A DNA stretch of 5,354 nt from an uncultured Clostridia bacterium. Its GTDB lineage: Bacteria; Bacillota; Clostridia; Oscillospirales; Oscillospiraceae. Under the pieces are notes generated by a model. The model saw only the letters and a list, made by a program, of their open reading frames with translations. It searched no databases and had not been told where the DNA came from. The position numbers were made by a program, and so were the translations under genes. Each line of letters begins with the position of its first letter. Within the stretch, counting starts at the first letter, position 1. Of this stretch, positions 1-4,970 are shown one piece after another. The DNA lies in contig CAMWQV010000192.1 of NCBI GenBank assembly GCA_947176425.1, forward strand, positions 1 to 5,354, read 5' to 3'.

Positions 1-144
1 AATCAAGGTCAATAACGTAACGATACCGGCTGACGACGAAAATTGCAGATGCAGCAGTTCCGCGGTATAAATTGCCAGACTGCTTCCCAGAGCGATTTTT
101 CCGGCAAGGAGTAAGGCGCGTTTCCATTTTGTAATATTCAGCAT
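1..144 (-). CDS. Partial FUSC/aromatic acid exporter-like membrane protein (N-terminus only)
   Basis: The first 48 codons of a minus-strand gene are visible; it runs off the window at base 1. The ATG at 144-142 is preceded on the minus strand by GCGGGGAT, an acceptable ribosome binding site about nine bases upstream. The peptide begins with a short basic stretch (KWKR, residues 6-9), followed by a hydrophobic helix at about residues 10-31 containing KIALGSSLAIY, then LHLQFSSSAGIVTLLTLI, which starts a second hydrophobic segment. From memory, this arrangement resembles the start of the ArAE_1/DUF939 (FUSC-like) family of clostridial inner-membrane proteins, annotated as aromatic acid exporters largely by homology. 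The substrate cannot be told. The gene is divergent from the xylosidase gene with a 50-base gap, so the two may share a control region. The reading frame is well supported; the family call is moderate because only the first fraction of the protein is present. Confidence 0.6.
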   Translation of the reverse strand, partial: MLNITKWKRALLLAGKIALGSSLAIYTAELLHLQFSSSAGIVTLLTLI

Positions 145-147
145 AAT
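121..147 (+). promoter_or_regulatory. Possible weak promoter for the xylosidase-hslO pair
   Basis: A CATAAT hexamer at 142-147 matches five of six bases of a sigma-A -10 box. TTTCCA at 121-126 matches four of six of a -35 box, but the spacing is a short 15 bases. It would start transcription near 154, about 40 bases before the xylosidase ATG, and it overlaps the start of the divergent gene. On the opposite strand, TAAAAT (174-179) could be a -10 box for the divergent gene, but no good -35 box goes with it. No clear CcpA cre site or other operator was seen in the 50-base gap. This is a guess from short motifs. Confidence 0.25.
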
Positions 148-180
148 TTTATCCCCGCAATAGATTTTTGTTTATTTTAT

Positions 181-188
181 GGAAGGAG
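181..188 (+). promoter_or_regulatory. Ribosome binding site fixing the xylosidase start
   Basis: GGAAGGAG lies six bases before the ATG at 195. It favours this start over an in-frame TTG at 168, which lies upstream of the site and would translate through it. Confidence 0.8.
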
Positions 189-194
189 ACCGTT

Positions 195-1688
195 ATGGAA
201 GACTCTATTATGATTTCCTCTGACAGCAGCGTGCCGTTTCATAACCGGGCTTTCTCCTGTATCGGCAGCAGCCGTATGGGGCTGGCTTTGACCAGAGAGT
301 ATCAGGAGGAACTGAAATATGTGCAGGAACGGCTGCATTTTACCCATATCCGAGCCCACGGGCTGTTTTGCGATGACATGGGGATATGCCGCCGCAGGGA
401 CGGAAAGCTGGTTTTCTGTTTCACGTACCTGGACCGGGTGATAGACTTCTATCTTTCTTTGGGACTGCGTCCCTTTCTGGAGCTGGGCTTCATGCCGGAA
501 GCGCTGGCCTCCGGAACGCAGACAGTATTTGTCTGGAAAGGCAACGTGACGCCGCCGCGGGAACAGCAGGAATGGGCGGAGCTGGTGCAGGCAACGCTGC
601 GGCATCTGATTGACCGCTACGGAGCGGAGACGGCTGTTCAATGGCCCATTGAGGTATGGAACGAGCCGAATTTAGACATCTTTTGGAGCGGCGCGGACAA
701 GGACGCCTATTTCACGCTCTTTCAAACGACCTTCCGGGCGGTCCAAGGAGTAGACAGCCGTTTTCAGGTCTGCGGACCGGCTGTCTGCGGCGGCGATGAC
801 GAGGTCTGGATACGGGATTTTCTGCAATACTGCCGGGAACAGGGCCTGGCTGTGGACGCCATAACCCGCCACCACTATACGATAGAACGTCCTATCAAAA
901 AAGGCGAATACGCGTATTCTGCCCTGATGGACCCGGAGGCCGGTTTTGCCAGCCTCCGCACTACACGGGAGATTATCGACAGTTTCCCGGAATACCGGGG
1001 CCTGCCGGTGCATCTTACGGAGTTCAACACTTCCTACACCTCCCGCGGCGTAATCCACGATACCACGCTGAACGCCGCGCTTTTGGCGCAGCAGCTTTCC
1101 CGGTTAGGGGATGTGAACGAATCTTATTCCTATTGGACTTTCGGCGACCTGTTTGAAGAAGAAGGCGTGCCTTCCGCGCTGTTTCACGGCGGTTTCGGAC
1201 TGGTGACGCAGGGCTGTATCCCCAAGCCCGCTTTCTGGACATTTGCGTTTTACCGGCAGCTCCGGCAGGTCTGCCGCTGCCGCTACAGGGATGAGAAATG
1301 TATTGTTCTGGAACGGAACGGCGATTTTCAGGGAATACTCTGGAATACCGGCAGCGAGGAACGGACTGTATCAGTATGCGTGCCGTGCCGTGCGGGACAG
1401 GCTTATCTGCTGCTGAAACGTCTGATTGCCGAGGGCTGCGGCGACCCGCTGAAACTCTGGCACGATTTGGGGGAGCCGCCTTATCCGTCCCAGGAAGTCT
1501 TGCAGCTCCTGCGGGACGCCGCGGTTCCATTAACGAGTTCTGAACGGGTGACGCCGGAGGAGAAACAGCAGGCATTGGTTTTCCGTCTGCCGCCCTGTGC
1601 GGTTCTGTTTTTTACCTGGAAAATCTGCCCGCTTGTGCCGGATACAGGCTATGAATACGAGACAGCGATTTCAGAAGGGACGAAATAA
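195..1688 (+). CDS. xynB: GH39 beta-xylosidase, cytoplasmic
   Basis: This 497-residue protein fits glycoside hydrolase family 39 along its whole length. Family members of the XynB type are about 500 residues long and are retaining enzymes that release xylose from xylo-oligosaccharides. The acid/base glutamate is E157 in IEVWNEPNL, and the nucleophile is E276 in HLTEFNTSY. These sit almost exactly where Thermoanaerobacterium XynB has E160 and E277. Other family stretches are visible: IRAHGLFCDD near residue 52, ELGFMPEALASGTQTVF near 96, SYWTFGDLFEE near 312, and FHGGFGLV shortly after. A TIM-barrel catalytic domain is followed by the C-terminal beta-rich region. There is no signal peptide, so it probably acts inside the cell on imported oligosaccharides, although no sugar transporter is in the window. 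The stop codon is one base before hslO, implying co-transcription. The exact substrate (xylose versus another pentoside) is inferred from the family only. Confidence 0.93.
   Translation: MEDSIMISSDSSVPFHNRAFSCIGSSRMGLALTREYQEELKYVQERLHFTHIRAHGLFCDDMGICRRRDGKLVFCFTYLDRVIDFYLSLGLRPFLELGFMPEALASGTQTVFVWKGNVTPPREQQEWAELVQATLRHLIDRYGAETAVQWPIEVWNEPNLDIFWSGADKDAYFTLFQTTFRAVQGVDSRFQVCGPAVCGGDDEVWIRDFLQYCREQGLAVDAITRHHYTIERPIKKGEYAYSALMDPEAGFASLRTTREIIDSFPEYRGLPVHLTEFNTSYTSRGVIHDTTLNAALLAQQLSRLGDVNESYSYWTFGDLFEEEGVPSALFHGGFGLVTQGCIPKPAFWTFAFYRQLRQVCRCRYRDEKCIVLERNGDFQGILWNTGSEERTVSVCVPCRAGQAYLLLKRLIAEGCGDPLKLWHDLGEPPYPSQEVLQLLRDAAVPLTSSERVTPEEKQQALVFRLPPCAVLFFTWKICPLVPDTGYEYETAISEGTK
1673..1680 (+). 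promoter_or_regulatory. Ribosome binding site of hslO inside the end of xynB
   Basis: AGAAGGGA lies nine bases before the ATG at 1690 and is contained in the last codons of the xylosidase gene. It supports 1690 as the hslO start rather than the in-frame ATG at 1651, which would add 13 residues not typical of Hsp33. Confidence 0.65.
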
Positions 1689-1689
1689 T

Positions 1690-2583
1690 ATGGACAAACT
1701 TGTACGTGCTATGACTGCCGGCGGCGCTGTAAAAGCAGTCGCCGTCACCACGCGGGACCTCACCGAACAGGCCCGAAATATCCAAAAAACGCTTCCTGTT
1801 GCCACCGCCGCATTAGGCCGGACGTTAGCCGCGGCCTCTATGATGGGCAACGCGCTCAAAGAGGAAAAAGCCAGTCTGACCCTGCAAATCAAAGGCGGCG
1901 GTCCTCTTGGTACCGTACTGGCAGTGTCCGATCATCAGGGATGCGTTCGGGGATATGTCCAGAACCCGCAGATCGATCTGCCCCTCCGTGCGGACGGAAA
2001 ATTGGATGTCGGCGCGGCTGTGGGCGGCAGCGGCACTTTGACCGTTATCAAGGACTTGGGCATGAAAGAGCCGTATATCGGCAGTGTGGGTCTGATCGGG
2101 GGCGAGATTGCGGAAGATTTAGCCGCCTACTTTGTCGAAAGCGAGCAGATTCCTACCGCCTGTGCGCTGGGGGTCCTGGTAGACCGGGACCAGAGCGTGA
2201 AAGCCGCCGGAGGGTATATCATCCAGCTCCTGCCCGGCGCGGGGGAGGACGTTATTGCAAAAGTGGAAGGCGGCGTTCTGGCCGCCGGGCCTGTCACGGC
2301 CCTGCTGGACCGGAATCCGGACCCGGAAGCCCTGCTTCGGACGGTTCTCAGTGATTTTCAGGTGGAAATTCTCGAAACCAGTCCTGTCTCCTACAAGTGC
2401 TATTGCAGCCGCGGCCGGGTGGAACGCGCACTTATCAGCATGGGCACGGCGGAGCTTGAGGACCTGCTGACGGAACAGGGCGGCTGTGAGTTGGGCTGTC
2501 AGTTCTGCGACAAAGTCTACCGGTATTCCGCGGAAGAACTGCAAGCTTTGATTGACCGTCTGAAAGCGCAGCAGAAACAGTAA
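1690..2583 (+). CDS. hslO: Hsp33 redox-regulated holdase chaperone
   Basis: The 297-residue product matches the usual length (about 290) and layout of Hsp33. This cytoplasmic chaperone is held inactive by a zinc ion on four cysteines and becomes an ATP-independent holdase when oxidative stress forms disulfides and releases the zinc. The N-terminus MDKLVRAMTAGG is characteristic. The core substrate-binding domain includes GGGPLGTVLAVSD near residue 69, GYVQNPQIDLPL near 88, and GYIIQLLPGA near 185. The C-terminal redox switch shows CxC at C237/C239 and CxxC at C270/C273, followed by the YRYSAEEL helix. An additional cysteine, C266, lies just before the CxxC pair. The gene starts one base after the xylosidase stop, so it is probably translated from the same mRNA. 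The partnership has no obvious metabolic logic. A stem-loop follows 16 bases after the stop. Confidence 0.96.
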   Translation: MDKLVRAMTAGGAVKAVAVTTRDLTEQARNIQKTLPVATAALGRTLAAASMMGNALKEEKASLTLQIKGGGPLGTVLAVSDHQGCVRGYVQNPQIDLPLRADGKLDVGAAVGGSGTLTVIKDLGMKEPYIGSVGLIGGEIAEDLAAYFVESEQIPTACALGVLVDRDQSVKAAGGYIIQLLPGAGEDVIAKVEGGVLAAGPVTALLDRNPDPEALLRTVLSDFQVEILETSPVSYKCYCSRGRVERALISMGTAELEDLLTEQGGCELGCQFCDKVYRYSAEELQALIDRLKAQQKQ

Positions 2584-2599
2584 AATAACGTTCTGTTAA

Positions 2600-2636
2600 A
2601 ACAGCCGCCGGGCAGCAATCAGACCCGGCGGCTGTT
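2600..2636. terminator. Bidirectional intrinsic terminator between convergent genes
   Basis: AACAGCCGCCGGG (2600-2612) pairs perfectly with CCCGGCGGCTGTT (2624-2636), giving a 13-bp GC-rich stem around an 11-base loop. On the plus strand it is followed by TTCTTG-type sequence. On the minus strand it is followed by a short run of four T (GTTTTAACAG). The tails are modest in both directions, but the position, just after hslO and four bases from the stop codon of the convergent HAD gene, fits shared termination. Confidence 0.85.
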
Positions 2637-2640
2637 CTTG

Positions 2641-3495
2641 TCATCGTATTTCATCAATCAACTGAAGCTGCCGGATATGCTCCTCATAGAGCTGCTGGCT
2701 GACTGCCATTTTGCGGATAATATTTTTTACTGTGTCCTCCAGGGCAGTTCCCTCGCGGTAGTCCGCCTCAAAAATATAATCAACGCGGCTCTGCCGGAGA
2801 AGCTTTTCCACGCCCGGCCTGTTCACGCTCTGATACACCGCGATTGCCTGCCCGCCGTATGCGCGCATCATCTTCATGCAGGGGACATCGCTCAGCCCGT
2901 CGCCGATATAGATCATGTTGGTAAAGGGAATGCGTTTGCTTTTATCCGGCATGGAATCATTCAGCGTCTTGTCGTCCGACACGTCCAAAACCCCTTTGTT
3001 GATCCGGTAAACAAACTGCGTCTTTGCCGTAAAATTTACCGCCAGTTTGGGCCATACCGGTTGGCTGGCCTGATCATAATAGAACTCGCTGGCATAAATT
3101 TCCTTAAATTCTCCTGCAATCGCGCTGCCCTCGATAATTTCCCGAAGGCCGGAGGAAATGACATAGTGTTCAATCTGCACCCCCTCAGACGCACCGAAAC
3201 GGTTAAGACGGTCAAACCAGTCCGGCACGCCCTGGAAAAACGATACGCTCCGTCCGCAATGCTGCAAATGTTCTCTTGTCAGCGGAACGCCCAGCTCCCG
3301 CGATTTGCGGATCATGGTATACATATAGGCTAACACGCCGTCCATATGTTCCCGCCAGCCGAACGTATTGGCCTCGTGCCAGAAATCTTCGGGACTCATG
3401 CCTAAAGCGGGAATGAACGCGTAATTCTGCATATCCTGCGTGCAGAGCGTTTTGTCATAGTCGTACAGCAGCGCAATGATTGTTTTTTTCGCCAT
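2641..3495 (-). CDS. HAD-superfamily phosphatase, phosphoserine phosphatase-like, substrate unknown
   Basis: The 284-residue protein carries all four haloacid dehalogenase motifs. Motif I is YDYDKT with nucleophile D12 and general acid D14; motif II is VISSG (S114/S115). The motif III lysine is probably K158 in FTAKTQ, and motif IV is IGDGLSDVPC with D199 and D203. The roughly 95 residues between motifs I and II are predicted to be helical and would form a C1-type cap, as in phosphoserine phosphatase-like enzymes. This supports a Mg-dependent cytosolic phosphomonoesterase, but the substrate cannot be read from sequence. The C-terminal 40 residues are charged and helical (around VKNIIRKMAVSQQLYEEHI). 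The start at 3495 is chosen because a very strong AAGGAGGGGG lies just upstream. An upstream Met at 3567 would extend the protein through a terminator hairpin. The gene follows divIVA in the same direction but is separated from it by that terminator. Confidence 0.88.
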   Translation of the reverse strand: MAKKTIIALLYDYDKTLCTQDMQNYAFIPALGMSPEDFWHEANTFGWREHMDGVLAYMYTMIRKSRELGVPLTREHLQHCGRSVSFFQGVPDWFDRLNRFGASEGVQIEHYVISSGLREIIEGSAIAGEFKEIYASEFYYDQASQPVWPKLAVNFTAKTQFVYRINKGVLDVSDDKTLNDSMPDKSKRIPFTNMIYIGDGLSDVPCMKMMRAYGGQAIAVYQSVNRPGVEKLLRQSRVDYIFEADYREGTALEDTVKNIIRKMAVSQQLYEEHIRQLQLIDEIR

Positions 3496-3497
3496 TT

Positions 3498-3507
3498 CCC
3501 CCTCCTT
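3498..3507 (-). promoter_or_regulatory. Strong ribosome binding site of the HAD phosphatase gene
   Basis: Read on the minus strand, AAGGAGGGGG sits directly before the ATG at 3495-3493. The AAGGAGG core is five bases from the start. It is close to a perfect anti-Shine-Dalgarno match and fixes the start of the HAD gene. Confidence 0.8.
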
Positions 3508-3520
3508 CACAACAGGCCAT

Positions 3521-3565
3521 AAAAATAAAAAACAGTCGAAAACGTGTCCGCAGCACGTTTTCGAC
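3521..3565 (-). terminator. Strong intrinsic terminator after divIVA
   Basis: On the minus strand GTCGAAAACGTG (3565-3554) pairs perfectly with CACGTTTTCGAC (3546-3535), a 12-bp stem with a seven-base loop. It is followed immediately by TGTTTTTTATTTTTA, a long T-rich tract. This is a textbook factor-independent terminator, oriented to end the yggS-sepF-divIVA transcript about 40 bases after the divIVA stop. It lies only about 25 bases upstream of the HAD start codon. Confidence 0.92.
3522..3550 (-). promoter_or_regulatory. Possible HAD-gene promoter overlapping the terminator
   Basis: On the minus strand, CGGACA (3550-3545, four of six to TTGACA) and TATTTT (3527-3522, four of six to TATAAT) are separated by exactly 17 bases. 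A transcript would start near 3515, giving a leader of about 20 bases that includes the strong ribosome binding site. The hexamers are weak and the T-rich tract makes chance matches likely. The argument for it is mainly positional: the HAD gene needs some promoter downstream of, or overlapping, the terminator. Confidence 0.3.
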
Positions 3566-3603
3566 ACGATGCGCCGTGCGTGATCCGGGCGGCGGAGTGT
3601 GAA

Positions 3604-4422
3604 TCAATTCCGGTTATAGTTGCGGCCAAACTGCAAATCCTCCAGGTTCAGCACACGGGTTGCCTCCATATCGTCAGAGGAGGGCGCGGAGGACTTGTCT
3701 TCCTCAAAAGGGTCGCCCTGAATGACCGGCGGCTGGACCGGCGTAAAAGCCTGTGTCGCCTGCGCGGGGACCGGTGCGGAAGCCGCGGGCGCCTGCAATC
3801 TTGGCTGCTGCGGTTCCGGGGGCTGGGGTTCAGAAGAATGGGCAGGTTCCGCCTGTACTGCTGAAACCGCCGGCGGAGGCTGTGTCTGAGGCTGCTGTGC
3901 GGACGCGTCCTCGTCCATCGGGAGGTCCGGCAGGCGCTGCAGCAGTGCCAGCTCCTCGTTGCATACGTTGGCTACATCATTGATAAACTTGCGCAGGGCC
4001 TCTTTTCCATGGGCCAAACGCTTCCGTTCCGCGGCAAGCTCCCGGTCTACCCGCTGCCGGACTTCCGCCAGGCGCCGTTCTTCCACCTCGACTTCTTTCG
4101 CCAGCTCATTGCGCCGCGCCTGTGCGTCTGCCGAGGCCGACGCGATCATAGCGTTCCGCTTCTGTTCCGCTTCCGAAACCATCGACGTCGCCATTTTCTG
4201 GGCGGTGAGCAGCGTGGAGCGCATGGCGTCCTCCATCTCACGGTATTCCGCCATCTTGTCCACCATGACTTTTAATTTGGCTTTTAATGCCGCGTTTTCT
4301 TTATACAGCGCGGAGTAATCCTCCGTCAGCTTGTCTAAAAATTCATCGACGCTCGTCATGTGATAGCCGCCGATCGCTGCTTTGGCAAAGGTGCAGTTCG
4401 CTACCTCCTGCGGTGTCAACAT
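3604..4422 (-). CDS. divIVA: DivIVA-family cell division/polarity protein with Pro/Gln-rich C-terminal linker
   Basis: The 272-residue protein opens with MLTPQEVANCTFAKAAIGGY, the conserved N-terminal lipid-binding domain of DivIVA, followed by VDEFLDKLTEDYSALYKEN. Long coiled coils run from about residue 28 to 60 and from about 80 to 165, rich in Ala, Glu, Arg and Lys. Family members recognise negatively curved membrane at poles and septa and recruit division or wall-synthesis partners. Residues about 170-250 form a low-complexity linker rich in Pro, Gln, Ala and Ser, probably disordered. It ends in a compact tail, TRVLNLEDLQFGRNYNRN. The Phe-Arg that contacts membrane in B. subtilis DivIVA (F17-R18) is replaced here by Ala-Ile-Gly in a loop one residue longer. 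The protein is longer than the 164-residue B. subtilis form because of the extended coil, linker and tail. GGGAGGA eight bases upstream supports the start. It follows sepF after an 82-base gap. Confidence 0.93.
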   Translation of the reverse strand: MLTPQEVANCTFAKAAIGGYHMTSVDEFLDKLTEDYSALYKENAALKAKLKVMVDKMAEYREMEDAMRSTLLTAQKMATSMVSEAEQKRNAMIASASADAQARRNELAKEVEVEERRLAEVRQRVDRELAAERKRLAHGKEALRKFINDVANVCNEELALLQRLPDLPMDEDASAQQPQTQPPPAVSAVQAEPAHSSEPQPPEPQQPRLQAPAASAPVPAQATQAFTPVQPPVIQGDPFEEDKSSAPSSDDMEATRVLNLEDLQFGRNYNRN

Positions 4423-4452
4423 ACTCTGTATCCTCCCTGTCCGGCGTATCCA

Positions 4453-4482
4453 GCGGTCCGCCTCACCGCAGAGACGGTCCGC
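4453..4482 (-). promoter_or_regulatory. Hairpin in the sepF-divIVA gap, function unknown
   Basis: On the minus strand GCGGACCGTCTC (4482-4471) can pair with GAGGCGGACCGC (4464-4453) around a six-base loop. The 12-bp stem has one A-A mismatch and one G-U pair. The same bases also form an eight-base direct repeat (CGGTCCGC on the plus strand, at 4454-4461 and 4475-4482). There is no T-run after it on the minus strand, so it is not an ordinary terminator of sepF. It ends about 15 bases before the divIVA ribosome binding site. It could be an mRNA-stability or processing element, a translational control element, or a binding site. On the plus strand it is followed by GCTTTTTATT and could stop antisense transcription. 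Confidence 0.5.
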
Positions 4483-4504
4483 GCTTTTTATTGGTCAGCC
4501 TATC

Positions 4505-4951
4505 TCAAAAATATAATCCGTTGTTCTCCAGCTCGTCGATCAGGTCGCCCTGGATATCCACCGAGTAGGGGGTGATGATATATGTATTGGCGGCAACTTT
4601 TTTGATTTTGCCCTCCCCCGCATACGCCACGCCGGATAAAAAATCGATCAGGCGGCGGGCGATGTCCTTGTGTGTGGACTCCAGGTTCACGACCACGGTA
4701 CGTTTTTCCTTGAGATGGTCCGCGATTTCGCTGGCGTTCTCAAAGCGTTCCGGCTTGACCAGCACGACTTTCAGCTGTGTCGTGGCATGGATATTAACGA
4801 CCTTTCCGCGGCGGCTGTCAACCGCGCTGCGGTCATAGCGGGGGCGTTCGTCCAGAAACGGGGATTCCTGTTCCTCAAATATTTCGTCGTATTCGCCATC
4901 TTCGTCACTGATCGGATTGATCATTTTCCTGAGATTATCAAACAAACTCAT
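4505..4951 (-). CDS. sepF: SepF cell division protein, FtsZ membrane anchor
   Basis: The 148-residue product has the three-part layout of SepF. An N-terminal amphipathic helix (MSLFDNLRKMI, residues 1-11) would insert in the membrane. It is followed by an acidic flexible linker (about 12-57, with DEDGEYDEIFEEQE) and a C-terminal DUF552 domain (about 58-137) that dimerises, polymerises into rings and binds the FtsZ C-terminal peptide. Family hallmarks are VVLVKPERFENA, RTVVVNLE, and RRLIDFLSGVAYA followed by YIITP. G107 corresponds to the conserved glycine of the polymerisation interface. The start at 4951 is chosen because GGAGG lies nine bases upstream and because it restores the canonical MSLFDN start; a Met 20 codons further upstream lies inside yggS. 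It follows yggS by 19 bases, clearly in one operon, and leads on to divIVA. It would align FtsZ filaments at mid-cell in partnership with or in place of FtsA. Confidence 0.96.
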   Translation of the reverse strand: MSLFDNLRKMINPISDEDGEYDEIFEEQESPFLDERPRYDRSAVDSRRGKVVNIHATTQLKVVLVKPERFENASEIADHLKEKRTVVVNLESTHKDIARRLIDFLSGVAYAGEGKIKKVAANTYIITPYSVDIQGDLIDELENNGLYF

Positions 4952-4960
4952 ATACTGGGA

Positions 4961-4965
4961 CCTCC
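4961..4965 (-). promoter_or_regulatory. Ribosome binding site of sepF
   Basis: GGAGG on the minus strand, nine bases before the ATG at 4951. It falls in the short yggS-sepF gap and selects this start over a Met codon at 5011 that would overlap yggS. Confidence 0.75.
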
Positions 4966-4970
4966 AAATA

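Noticed and set aside
1024..1575. Minus-strand open frame (183 codons) within xynB
   Set aside because: The translation is rich in Arg, Pro and Ala with no domain, typical of an antisense shadow in GC-rich coding sequence. The plus strand encodes a complete GH39 enzyme.
2638..3333. Long plus-strand open frame (231 codons) opposite the HAD gene
   Set aside because: It is antisense to a gene with intact catalytic motifs and a strong ribosome binding site. Its own translation shows no recognisable domain, and its start lies at the terminator without a ribosome binding site.
3496..3567. N-terminal extension of the HAD protein from a Met at 3567
   Set aside because: It would be encoded by the terminator stem and T-tract. 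The strong ribosome binding site at 3498-3507 places the start at 3495, where the HAD motif I strand begins normally.
3780..3900. Pro/Gln-rich region of divIVA as a tandem repeat or recombination site
   Set aside because: The codons are varied and no unit repeats regularly. It reads as a low-complexity protein linker rather than a DNA repeat.
3959..4318. Ser/Arg/Ala-rich plus-strand open frame opposite divIVA
   Set aside because: Low-complexity composition mirrors the Ala/Glu/Arg coiled-coil codons of divIVA on the other strand, and there is no ribosome binding site.
4495..4520. Separate divIVA promoter at the end of sepF (TTGAGA followed by AATAAA)
   Set aside because: The spacing between the two hexamers is about 10-12 bases, too short for a sigma-A promoter.
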